Below, one piece after another: positions 1-6,716 of a stretch of 26,011 nucleotides of DNA. Origin of the DNA: a virus. The notes below the pieces were generated by a model. It worked only from the letters and a program-made list of their open reading frames with translations, had not been told where the DNA came from and made no database searches. Made by a program: the position numbers and the translations under genes. Within the stretch, counting starts at the first letter, position 1. Every line of letters starts with the position of its first letter. The DNA lies in the IMG/VR virus record IMGVR_UViG_3300025132_000253, positions 1-26,011 of that record; one strand, 5' to 3'.

Positions 1-1
1 A

Positions 2-739
2 TGGTCTGGCCCAGCATGGTACAGAATCAAAACAGATAAAGAAGGATTTCCAGAAGAGTTTAAATTAGTACATTTCCATCCACTTGACTTAGGTCATGGC
101 ACATCAACAGAATGGGAAGCTAAAGACTTAGCCAAAATACTAAGAACTACTTATGAAAAATATCCTTCATTAAAGAAATGCTTTATGGGACTTATTCATA
201 GTCATCATACAATGGGAGCATTCTTATCTGGAACAGATCAAGCAACTGTACAAGAAATGGCACCAGTCAAAGGCTTTTATGGTAGTTTAGTAGTTGCAAG
301 TAGTGGTAAAGCTACTGAAGCATTTGGATTTGGATATAAAGACCAATATGGTGCATCACATTGTTTAGAAATTGATAACGATAAGATTGAAATCAAAATA
401 CCTGAATACAAAATTGAAGATGATTGGAAAGAACAAGCTGATATTATTGAAAAGAATAAACCAGCTGCTACACCTAAACAAATGACCATAGGAGGTGGAC
501 TATCTTATGTTCCTTATAAAGAAAAAAGAAAGAAGGAAATATTAGACAAGCAACCTCAAGACAAGCAAAGGCAAATTAATAAACTTCTAGACCTTAATAT
601 AGAAGGCAAACTAGACGATGTACAATTAGAAGCTCAGCTTGAAAAATTAGGTTTAGGTGCAGATGAAGTTTTCTATGTAATGGATGAAGCAGATAATAAT
701 TATGGTTATGGATACGGAGGATATTATGGCGGATACTAG
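2..739 (+). CDS. JAB/JAMM (MPN) metalloprotease-like protein, 5'-truncated
   Basis: The open frame runs in from the left edge, so the start is missing. The ATG at 185 is internal because conserved sequence precedes it. The zinc-binding JAMM motif is complete from base 197 to 238: HSHHTMGAFLSGTD fits H-x-H-x7-S-x2-D exactly. The partner glutamate that normally lies upstream is not visible in the window. JAMM proteins cleave isopeptide or C-terminal bonds of ubiquitin-like proteins; phage versions also occur in tail assembly (lambda K type), but no NlpC/P60 domain or tail gene is adjacent here. After the domain come a Lys/Gln-rich helical stretch and a Gly/Tyr tail ending YGYGYGGYYGGY. The gene overlaps the E1-like gene by 14 nt, which suggests a joint role. 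Fold call is firm; substrate is unknown. Confidence 0.85.
   Translation, partial: WSGPAWYRIKTDKEGFPEEFKLVHFHPLDLGHGTSTEWEAKDLAKILRTTYEKYPSLKKCFMGLIHSHHTMGAFLSGTDQATVQEMAPVKGFYGSLVVASSGKATEAFGFGYKDQYGASHCLEIDNDKIEIKIPEYKIEDDWKEQADIIEKNKPAATPKQMTIGGGLSYVPYKEKRKKEILDKQPQDKQRQINKLLDLNIEGKLDDVQLEAQLEKLGLGADEVFYVMDEADNNYGYGYGGYYGGY
716..720 (+). promoter_or_regulatory. Shine-Dalgarno GGAGG deciding the E1-like start
   Basis: GGAGG lies 5 nt before the ATG at 726. An in-frame ATG at 684 has no such site, so 726 is preferred. The site lies inside the coding sequence of the JAB gene and encodes part of its Gly/Tyr tail. Confidence 0.75.
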
Positions 740-1391
740 ATTCCTTAGAAACAAAGACCTTATACCTCAAGGCAAGCTTGACAAAATAGGTATAATAGGA
801 TTAGGAGGTATCGGCTCACAGCTGGTACCTCTTTTGTCTATTATGGGCTTTAAGAAGATAGTTGGATGGGATTTTGACACACTCGAAGAGCATAATTTAA
901 GCACAACTATGTACCCACAGAATGCTATGGGGACAAGTAAAGCTGAAGTAGCTGAAAACATATCAAAACTATATGCTGTTAAACCAGGTAATATGAAATT
1001 TTATAATGAATATTATAAAGAAGAAAGTCCAACACTTCCTAAAATGATTGTATGTGCTGATAATATGGAAGTTAGACTATTGGCGTATAACAAATGGTTA
1101 GAACAAGACAATAGAAAAATGTTTTTAGATTTGCGTATGGGTGCTATGGCAATGGAAATTGTTACAGCAACTAAAGACCATGACAATTATATGGATACTT
1201 GGCTACCAACTCACAAAATAAGTGAAGAGCCTTGTACTATGAAACATACTATTTTTACAGCGTCCATTGTAGGAGGTTTAGGAGTAGATCAGGTGTTCAA
1301 TATTGTTGCAAATAAACCTTATTATCAGTATATTTGGTGCGGCTTAATGCCACTTCAAATACGAACTGACAACCTAATAATCAAAGGATAG
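726..1391 (+). CDS. E1/ThiF-like adenylating enzyme
   Basis: A 221-aa protein of the ThiF/MoeB/E1 superfamily, which adenylates the C-terminal glycine of ubiquitin-like or sulfur-carrier proteins. The nucleotide-binding loop GLGGIGS is at residues 25-31. It is followed by a WDFDTLEEHNL segment matching the family pattern D-x-D-x-V-E-x-x-N-L, then a downstream Lys and an ADNMEVR segment. Cys170, in EEPCTMKHT, is the best candidate for a catalytic or thioester cysteine. The paired CxxC zinc motif of many ThiF/MoeB proteins is absent, and the protein is shorter than typical MoeB (about 250 aa). It overlaps the JAB gene and is followed 2 nt later by the Sak4-like ATPase. No ubiquitin-like protein or E2 is seen in the window; one could lie to the left. 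Confidence 0.8.
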   Translation: MADTRFLRNKDLIPQGKLDKIGIIGLGGIGSQLVPLLSIMGFKKIVGWDFDTLEEHNLSTTMYPQNAMGTSKAEVAENISKLYAVKPGNMKFYNEYYKEESPTLPKMIVCADNMEVRLLAYNKWLEQDNRKMFLDLRMGAMAMEIVTATKDHDNYMDTWLPTHKISEEPCTMKHTIFTASIVGGLGVDQVFNIVANKPYYQYIWCGLMPLQIRTDNLIIKG

Positions 1392-1393
1392 TT

Positions 1394-2260
1394 ATGGATA
1401 TTCAAGTAAGAAAAGTATCTACTGACTGGTCTAAATTGCCTAAAGGGCTGACTTGGTATTTTATCGGTCAGCCCAAAACGGGCAAAACATCACAGGCTAG
1501 TAAGTGGAGTGATAAAGGAGCAGAGGGTGTTTTATTAATAGACACAGACCTAGGCTCTGATTTTGTAAATAATGCAAATACAGTAACAGTTACATCTTTA
1601 AATACACCTACTAGACCTCAAATGCTAGAAGGTAAGCAAGTAACTAAAGATGGCAAGCCAGTAATAGAAGCAGTGCCTCATGATGAACGTGGATACTACA
1701 ATAGAACAGGTGATGAAATAGGTGAACCTATGGAAGTATATTCTATGGTAGAAGTATACTTATGGTTAAAAGAAAACCTTAAATCATTACCTTATGACAC
1801 TATTGCTATTGACACAGTTGATCATATTAATAGATGGATTGAGCAGGAAGTATGTGATGAAAGAGGTCAAGCAGCAATGGGAGAAGGCTCTTCATGGGGA
1901 GCTGACTGGGCACAAGCAAGGAAGAAAAACCTTGATATCATTAAAAAATTTCAAACGCTATGCAAAGCATTAGGAAGAAACCTAGTGTTGATATCGCATG
2001 CAAAAAGCACTGTCGTAACAGACGGTAAAAGTCAGTTAGGGCCTGAGCTACCACGAGGGTTGTCTTATGCTTTAACTGCATCAGCAGACGTGATAGGTTA
2101 CGCTACAGCTAGTAAAGAAGATGGTAAGTTCTATATTTCTTTTCAAGCTTATGATGAAAGAACTGTAGGCAGCAGGTTAAAACCTTTAGCCCAGAAAGTT
2201 CTTGATTTTGATTACGATAGCGTAATGAAGGAAATCCTAAAATACAAAGAACAGGAGTAA
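1394..2260 (+). CDS. Sak4-like RecA-fold ATPase (AAA_24 type)
   Basis: A 288-aa P-loop ATPase. Walker A is GQPKTGKT at residues 25-32, after the short lead-in usual for phage Sak4/AAA_24 proteins. Walker B is the IAIDTVDHI segment near residue 137. A WGADWAQARKKN stretch and a later NLVLISHAK strand fit the RecA-like core. Sak4 proteins are phage single-strand annealing/recombination ATPases that act with a phage SSB, and the next gene is SSB-like. The start has a Shine-Dalgarno AAGGA 5 nt upstream and follows the E1-like stop by 2 nt. Family call is good; the recombination role is inferred from family and context. Confidence 0.8.
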   Translation: MDIQVRKVSTDWSKLPKGLTWYFIGQPKTGKTSQASKWSDKGAEGVLLIDTDLGSDFVNNANTVTVTSLNTPTRPQMLEGKQVTKDGKPVIEAVPHDERGYYNRTGDEIGEPMEVYSMVEVYLWLKENLKSLPYDTIAIDTVDHINRWIEQEVCDERGQAAMGEGSSWGADWAQARKKNLDIIKKFQTLCKALGRNLVLISHAKSTVVTDGKSQLGPELPRGLSYALTASADVIGYATASKEDGKFYISFQAYDERTVGSRLKPLAQKVLDFDYDSVMKEILKYKEQE

Positions 2261-2263
2261 TAC

Positions 2264-2896
2264 ATGCCGTTTAGAGGTACAAATGTACAAGATAAATCTG
2301 AGTTCAGTTCATCACCGAATTGGCTTGGATATCAATCAGTAGCATTTACTGATGTAGTAGATAGATCAAGTGAATATGAAAATATGGATATGTTTTTAGA
2401 AATATATTTTAAAAATCAAAATTCAGAATATCCTTTTAAATATGCCTTACTAGGGAGTTTCGATTTCGATACTGATGGTAATGTAAATGGGGATAGTGGT
2501 CTACTAAAACGCATAGTATATTTTTGTGATGCTCTAGGATGGGATGGTGGTGTAAATAAAAAAGGTCAGTGGGTAGATGGAGACGATAAAGAAATAGAAG
2601 ATATAGCTTCTTATCTTAATCTTAACTTTACCGCTGCTAATTATGATCTAAAGAAAGATGAAGGCGACTTGAAATACTACATTTATGTATATAAAAAGTA
2701 TAACGAGAAAGCTGGACAAGCTTATACTACTGTATGCCCAAAAGTAGTCCCTAACGATACTAAGTCTCAAGCAGATTTAGAAAGTTATGTTGACTGGATG
2801 AAGGCAAACAAGTATATTGTAGAACATGATGAAAAAGCACCAACTTCGAATGGTACAAGTGGCACCGCTGCCTCTTCACCATTTGACAAATTCTAG
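2264..2896 (+). CDS. Probable single-stranded DNA-binding protein (DUF669-like)
   Basis: A 210-aa protein with a compact, aromatic-rich N-terminal two thirds (residues 20-160) and a flexible Ser/Thr/Gly/Ala tail from about residue 190. It ends in SSPFDKF, which recalls the acidic or Phe-terminated tips that phage and bacterial SSBs use to bind partners. Residues such as NWLGYQSVAF and CDALGWDGG resemble phage DUF669-type proteins found beside Sak4 ATPases. AGGAG lies 6 nt before the ATG. The stop TAG shares its G with the GTG start of the primase-helicase. Function rests on gene order and tail shape rather than on a diagnostic motif. Confidence 0.55.
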   Translation: MPFRGTNVQDKSEFSSSPNWLGYQSVAFTDVVDRSSEYENMDMFLEIYFKNQNSEYPFKYALLGSFDFDTDGNVNGDSGLLKRIVYFCDALGWDGGVNKKGQWVDGDDKEIEDIASYLNLNFTAANYDLKKDEGDLKYYIYVYKKYNEKAGQAYTTVCPKVVPNDTKSQADLESYVDWMKANKYIVEHDEKAPTSNGTSGTAASSPFDKF

Positions 2897-4722
2897 TGCA
2901 ACTCTATCACGAGATAGCAATAAGTAGCCCCCGTAACAGGGGGTTACTTGTTCCTGAAAAACAACTGATAGATATATTATTATCTGAAGGTAAAAAACAA
3001 GCAGTATATAAAAGCTTGTATCTATATGATGAAGAAGGTAAAGAATATCATAAAATAAAAAGAACATTCAAAGACTTCTTAGGTAAAAGATACATAAAAG
3101 ATGTACTAATTGACATAGATAAAGGCCAAAACACAGACGATTATACACTAAACAAAACAAAAGGTGTATTATTTGAACTAGAGGAACTAGGTGTGCATAA
3201 ACGGTCTTATCGATTATATTATAGCGGCACTGGATATCACATTGAAATAAGCAATGAAGTTTTCAATTTCCCTCAAGGAAATAAAGACTTGCCATTTATT
3301 ATTAAAGAAACAATGAATAATCTATTCGGTGATATAGACCTATCAGTATATAATAGAACATCAATATATAGGTGTGAAAACACTCTTAATCAAAAATCAA
3401 ACCTATATAAAATTCCATTAGACTCTAATATTATTAATGATCTATCAGCAGAACAAATAATTGAACACGCTGCTAAGCAAAGACATATTAAACAAGAGCC
3501 TATATGGGGAGATGGTGAATTAGAAGACAAGGTTATTACAGAAGTACCTAAAGTAAGAGTACTTCAATCTAATGCAGAACCAAACAATATAGTCCCATGT
3601 GTACAAAAGATGTATAAACTTGGCCCCGAAGAAGGATCAAGAAATAATACTTTGATGCGAATAGCGTCCCATTTCTTTAGACACGGATTACCTAGTGAAG
3701 CTGCTAAAGCTGCACTACTGCATTGGAATAGTGGACAATTACAAGATGATGTTATTATTAAAAAAGTAGAAGATACTTATAGAGGTGGATATAAATACGG
3801 ATGTAAAGATGTATTAATGGAAAAACATTGTCAACCTAATTGTATATACTATAAACGTAAAGACTACCTTGTAGATGTTAAGAGTAGTGAAGAGTTACAA
3901 GGAGAGCTAGCAGAACGAATAGAAACAGATTTTTCTGGTCGTACAATAGACTTAGCTAAGTTATTTGGAGTAAATGATAAAGATGCAACTGTATATCCAG
4001 GTGAATTAGTTACAATATTTGGCTCTACTGGTGCTAATAAAACAGCATTAGCTCAAAATATAGTATTAGGTTATAGTGCAGAAAATGATCAGATAGACAA
4101 AGAAAACCAAATACCTACATTATTCTTATCATTAGAACTATCTGGATTTGTAATGCATAGAAGAAATCTACAGATTGTAGCAGGGGCAAGCAAAGATGAG
4201 GTACTTAAAAACTACCAAGCACTTTATGAACATCATAAAGAAGAGCTAAGCCACATTATAATGCAATCTGTTAGTCCAACAATACAACAAATACAAGAAA
4301 AGATAAAGCAGCTACAACCTAAATGTGTAGTAATTGACTATATAGACTTAGTAGATGTACCATATAATAAACGTGGTGAATACGAAAAGTTAAATTATAT
4401 AAGTCATAGCTTATCTAACATAGCAGTTAATGATGATATTATAATAATACAAATATCACAAGTATCCAGAGATTATTCACGTAATCAAATAATGGACTTA
4501 TACGCTGCTAAAGGTAGTGGAGCAATAGAAAATGCATCACGAAAAGTAATTGGTATAACTGGATCATCTGAATCAGCAGACAAAAAGATGAGCATTTACA
4601 AAAACAGTGATGGTGACTTATTTGAAGTAGAATTGAATTGGACACCATCTTTCAGACTAAAGAAAAAACCTACAGTATACAGCCCAGCGCTTGGCAAAAG
4701 GTTTACAATTAAGGAAGAATAA
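2896..4722 (+). CDS. Primase-helicase: AEP-type primase fused to DnaB-like helicase
   Basis: A 608-aa two-part replication protein. The N-terminal half fits the archaeo-eukaryotic primase fold: a metal-binding D73-I-D75 pair in LIDIDKG, then YSGTGYHIEI with the family S-G-x-G-x-H pattern (Ser110-His115). A linker follows with Cys303, Cys312 and Cys316, a possible zinc site. The C-terminal half is a DnaB/RecA-type helicase: P-loop GSTGANKT (376-383), Walker B VVIDYIDLV with Asp481, then QISQVSRDY and AAKGSGAIENAS, as in DnaB motifs. The P-loop has Asn381 where Gly is usual. It starts at GTG in a TAGTG overlap with the SSB-like gene; no better start precedes the conserved region. A strong hairpin (2922-2949) lies in codons 9-18. 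Confidence 0.85.
   Translation: MQLYHEIAISSPRNRGLLVPEKQLIDILLSEGKKQAVYKSLYLYDEEGKEYHKIKRTFKDFLGKRYIKDVLIDIDKGQNTDDYTLNKTKGVLFELEELGVHKRSYRLYYSGTGYHIEISNEVFNFPQGNKDLPFIIKETMNNLFGDIDLSVYNRTSIYRCENTLNQKSNLYKIPLDSNIINDLSAEQIIEHAAKQRHIKQEPIWGDGELEDKVITEVPKVRVLQSNAEPNNIVPCVQKMYKLGPEEGSRNNTLMRIASHFFRHGLPSEAAKAALLHWNSGQLQDDVIIKKVEDTYRGGYKYGCKDVLMEKHCQPNCIYYKRKDYLVDVKSSEELQGELAERIETDFSGRTIDLAKLFGVNDKDATVYPGELVTIFGSTGANKTALAQNIVLGYSAENDQIDKENQIPTLFLSLELSGFVMHRRNLQIVAGASKDEVLKNYQALYEHHKEELSHIIMQSVSPTIQQIQEKIKQLQPKCVVIDYIDLVDVPYNKRGEYEKLNYISHSLSNIAVNDDIIIIQISQVSRDYSRNQIMDLYAAKGSGAIENASRKVIGITGSSESADKKMSIYKNSDGDLFEVELNWTPSFRLKKKPTVYSPALGKRFTIKEE
2922..2949 (+). promoter_or_regulatory. 11-bp hairpin just inside the primase-helicase gene
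   Basis: AAGTAGCCCCC and GGGGGTTACTT pair over 11 bp (one G-U) around a GTAACA loop, 26 nt after the GTG start. A run of five C and five G is rare in this AT-rich region. No U-run follows, so it is not a normal terminator. It could slow translation or transcription, or protect an RNA end. Confidence 0.5.
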
Positions 4723-5273
4723 TGCCAGTAATTAAAAAACCAGCAACACAATTAGTAGGTGAACTAATAGATGTCGAACAAGAGCTATTTCTAACACAAG
4801 ACGAAGACAGAAAAGACGAATTAAAACAAGAACAGAAAAAGCTCCAAACAACAATACGCCACAAAATATCTAATATAGATCATTTTATGGTTGAAATGAA
4901 GAAACGAGAGCACCTTATAGACGCAGAAGTAGAATCTTTAAAAGATGAAATACAAAGACTAAAGAATCGAAGACGAGGACTAGAAAGAACGCAAGATTTC
5001 TTCAACAGACAACTATTACCTGCTGTAATTCAAGAAGTAGGAGATGAAGATGGAGTATATGAAACTGATACAGCTAGATACAAACTTTACGAATCATTTG
5101 GCCCTGTAGACATTGACCATGATATTATATCTAACGATTTTAAAAAAGTAGAAATACTTGAGAAAGTAGATAAAGTAAAAGCCCGAAAAGCAGCAATAGA
5201 TGCATTTAAGGCTGGTCAAGATATGCCTCCAGGTATCAATATTGACACAGTAAAACGAGTAAGAAGATCATAA
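4722..5273 (+). CDS. Gp157-family (Siphovirus Gp157-like) protein
   Basis: A 183-aa charged protein. Residues 10-100 are Lys/Glu/Gln-rich and read as a long helical coiled coil. The C-terminal part (127-183) has the Gp157 family layout: a VDIDHDIISNDFK segment, a DKVKARKAAIDAFKAGQDM helix, then PPGINID. Gp157 proteins are common next to phage recombination ATPases and SSBs. The first example was linked to phage resistance in Streptococcus thermophilus and some are called host-nuclease inhibitors, but the mechanism is not settled. It begins in a TAATG overlap with the primase-helicase stop and is the last gene before the structured spacer. Confidence 0.75.
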   Translation: MPVIKKPATQLVGELIDVEQELFLTQDEDRKDELKQEQKKLQTTIRHKISNIDHFMVEMKKREHLIDAEVESLKDEIQRLKNRRRGLERTQDFFNRQLLPAVIQEVGDEDGVYETDTARYKLYESFGPVDIDHDIISNDFKKVEILEKVDKVKARKAAIDAFKAGQDMPPGINIDTVKRVRRS

Positions 5274-5381
5274 ATACAACTTCTTGTGAATTACATCATT
5301 TTAACAGTAAATTATCAAGGGCTCAGTTGCCTCAAGAAATTGAGCAGTGAGTTTAAACACCTACGCTGAGCCCTGATATTT
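5274..5381 (+). other. Structured intergenic spacer / leader of the HNH cassette
   Basis: A 108-nt gap in an otherwise gapless block. AGGGCTCAGT (5318-5327) pairs with GCTGAGCCCT (5365-5374). Inside it, CTCAA-GAAA-TTGAG (5331-5344) forms a hairpin with a GNRA-type tetraloop. The 3' arm ends 7 nt before the HNH ATG and there is no Shine-Dalgarno, so the fold covers the ribosome-binding region. No U-run follows. The same 9-bp arms recur in the terminator at 6684-6716. Confidence 0.6.
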
Positions 5382-5822
5382 ATGAAGTATGATAAAGAAA
5401 TATTTAAAGAGGTATTAGAACCTCATCATCGTACTTACTGGAAGATTGCTTACACAAAGCTACAGAGGAAAATGCAAAGCCTCAAATCCTCCCTTAAGAA
5501 ACGATCCGAAGATAATAACGTATTATTTAAAATTGATATGGAAGAACTTCGGAAGATGTTTTATGATTCATACGGCAAAGGCTGCAAATACTGTGATAGA
5601 AAAATGACGCTAAGAAATATGGTATGTGATCATATTGTACCACTTACTAAAGGTGGTGAGTCAACTGTTGAAAATCTTCAACTTATTTGTAAGAGTTGCA
5701 ATACTAGAAAAGGCCCATTAGATGAGAAAGACTTTATAGAGCTTATCGACTGGGTAAGTCAATTAAAAGAAGAAACAAAAGAATATGTGCTAAGAAAATT
5801 AGCAAAAGGAGGACGTTACTAA
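5382..5822 (+). CDS. HNH endonuclease
   Basis: A 146-aa HNH nuclease. A zinc pair at Cys68/Cys71 (CKYC) and a second pair at Cys103/Cys106 (CKSC) frame the catalytic segment CDHIVPL with His84 as the general base. Asn98 (ENLQLIC) and Asn107 complete the H-N-N/H set. The N-terminal 60 residues are basic and helical and could read DNA. HNH enzymes of this size are often free-standing homing endonucleases or packaging-linked nickases; no terminase is adjacent, so homing or a general nuclease role fits better. The start has no Shine-Dalgarno and sits directly behind a stable stem. The stop overlaps the next gene as TAATG. Confidence 0.88.
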   Translation: MKYDKEIFKEVLEPHHRTYWKIAYTKLQRKMQSLKSSLKKRSEDNNVLFKIDMEELRKMFYDSYGKGCKYCDRKMTLRNMVCDHIVPLTKGGESTVENLQLICKSCNTRKGPLDEKDFIELIDWVSQLKEETKEYVLRKLAKGGRY

Positions 5823-6058
5823 TGAAAGTGACTAAAGAACAAGCAAAGATTATATTAACAGCTTTACAAAACTATAGTGCAGAAGCTTATATTAATGGAA
5901 ACAACGATGAAATGTTAGAGTCTCAAGATATAATAAAAACAATAGAAGAAGAAATGGGTGAAGGAGACGACACCCAAAGTGTCGGTGTTGGCTCCGAAAC
6001 GGGGATAGAAAGAGATTATGCTAATCAAGGTAAGCCTAACTGCGAGGTATGCGAATGA
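5822..6058 (+). CDS. Small hypothetical protein
   Basis: A 78-aa acidic protein that I do not recognise. Residues 1-47 are likely helical (VTKEQAKIILTALQNY), and the rest is Gly/Asp/Ser-rich, ending CEVCE with two cysteines. A GGAGG sequence lies upstream inside the end of the HNH gene and the start overlaps its stop as TAATG. The stop TGA overlaps the next start as ATGA. Its tight fit between two genes supports it as real. A 6-bp hairpin (CGACAC/GTGTCG, 5968-5984) falls in its coding sequence. Confidence 0.65.
   Translation: MKVTKEQAKIILTALQNYSAEAYINGNNDEMLESQDIIKTIEEEMGEGDDTQSVGVGSETGIERDYANQGKPNCEVCE
6044..6047 (+). promoter_or_regulatory. Shine-Dalgarno GAGG deciding the start at 6055
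   Basis: GAGG ends 1 nt before an ATG at 6049 but 7 nt before the in-frame ATG at 6055. The latter has proper spacing and forms an ATGA overlap with the previous stop, so it is chosen. Confidence 0.6.
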
Positions 6059-6450
6059 ACAATAAAGAAGTAATGAAAAATAAAATTAAGCATTTAGAAA
6101 ATGCATTAATTGAAGCAGACTTTACATTTCAAGCAATGGAATTGAAAATGAGAGAGCTGCAAGAAAAAATCAATAAATACAAAATCACTAATGATCCAAA
6201 ACATTTAGTTCAAAACAATGAATTAATATTGGAGCTAATACAAAAAAGACTAGACTTAGGTGCAACAAAATACTTGCAACAAGTACCTATTCTTCCTGAA
6301 GATGACTTTACTAGAGATAACTTTTATGAAGCTATTGAAGAATCGTTAGATTTATGCGTATATTTAACAGCATTCTTATTAAGATTGATGCAAGAAAAAG
6401 AAAAGTTTGAAGAACAAGAAAACAAATCTAAAAAAGATAGCTCAAAATGA
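6055..6450 (+). CDS. Possible MazG-like nucleotide pyrophosphohydrolase
   Basis: A 131-aa helical protein. Residues 1-45 look like a coiled coil. The middle reads RLDLGATKYLQQVPI, then EAIEESLDLCVYLTAFLLRL with Glu92, Glu95, Glu96 and Asp99. The E-x-x-D pair in a helix followed by a Tyr-Leu stretch, and the preceding G-x-x-K-Y, are like all-alpha NTP pyrophosphohydrolases of phages (MazG-like). Only this half of the usual E-x-x-E ... E-x-x-D set is clear, so the call is tentative; it may instead be a structural helical protein. The end is Lys/Glu/Ser-rich. Confidence 0.45.
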   Translation: MNNKEVMKNKIKHLENALIEADFTFQAMELKMRELQEKINKYKITNDPKHLVQNNELILELIQKRLDLGATKYLQQVPILPEDDFTRDNFYEAIEESLDLCVYLTAFLLRLMQEKEKFEEQENKSKKDSSK

Positions 6451-6625
6451 GTGTGCTAATTGGAGTCTTGGTAACTGCATTGGCTGTGATGTATATATTG
6501 ACACAGGATATCTAGAAAGAAACAACTGGACACCAGTATTCTTATCTATAAAATCAAAAAAAGCAGACAAGCCTTGTACAGTTGACAAGGGTTGCGAATA
6601 TTTTAATAACTTCGTTGTCAAATAA
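6407..6625 (+). CDS. Small Cys-rich protein (start uncertain)
   Basis: A frame of up to 72 aa with five cysteines in the order ECANWSLGNCIGC ... CTVDKGCEYFNNFV. This C-x-N ... G-x-C-x-G ... C ... C-x-Y-F pattern is like short phage proteins of unknown role that may bind zinc. The only start in the window for this frame is TTG at 6407, inside the end of the previous gene with a weak A-rich upstream site. Entry by a +1 slip on AAAAAA (6430-6435) of the upstream gene is another possibility. The stop TAA is also the base of the first terminator hairpin. Confidence 0.55.
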   Translation: MKNKKTNLKKIAQNECANWSLGNCIGCDVYIDTGYLERNNWTPVFLSIKSKKADKPCTVDKGCEYFNNFVVK

Positions 6626-6673
6626 GCTACTGGACTCACTCTAGTTTTATTATTTTTTCTAGAGAGTAGCTTA
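6623..6673. terminator. Hairpin 1 between the converging blocks
   Basis: TAAGCTACT (6623-6631) pairs with AGTAGCTTA (6665-6673). CTCTAG (6639-6644) pairs with CTAGAG (6659-6664). A 7-nt bulge lies on the left side and a T-rich loop in the middle. It starts at the stop codon of the last plus-strand gene. It gives a long stem without a strong U-run and probably supports the next terminator or protects mRNA ends. Confidence 0.6.
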
Positions 6674-6683
6674 TGTCTCAAAA

Positions 6684-6716
6684 AGGGCTCAGTTTTTATT
6701 CACTTTTCTGAGCCCT
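6684..6716. terminator. Bidirectional intrinsic terminator
   Basis: AGGGCTCAG (6684-6692) and CTGAGCCCT (6708-6716) form a perfect 9-bp stem with a 15-nt loop. TTTTT (6720-6724) follows on the plus strand, and five T follow on the minus strand (complement of 6680-6684). It lies exactly where the two convergent gene blocks meet, and the minus-strand stop codon at 6715-6717 overlaps its base. Confidence 0.8.

Noticed and set aside
684-725. E1-like gene starting at ATG 684
   Set aside because: No ribosome site, and it adds 14 residues not typical of the family; GGAGG before 726 gives a better start.
185-739. JAB gene starting at ATG 185
   Set aside because: The conserved domain and open frame continue upstream to the window edge, and the JAMM histidines come only four codons later; 185 is internal.
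5284-5313. Promoter TTGTGA - 18 nt - TAAATT in the spacer before the HNH gene
   Set aside because: Both boxes are poor matches and such patterns are common by chance in AT-rich DNA.
5968-5984. CGACAC/GTGTCG hairpin in the 78-aa gene as a terminator
   Set aside because: Short stem inside coding sequence and no U-run.
6430-6435. Programmed frameshift on AAAAAA producing the Cys-rich protein
   Set aside because: Only a bare A-run with no clear stimulating signal; kept as a note in the gene entry, not as a claim.
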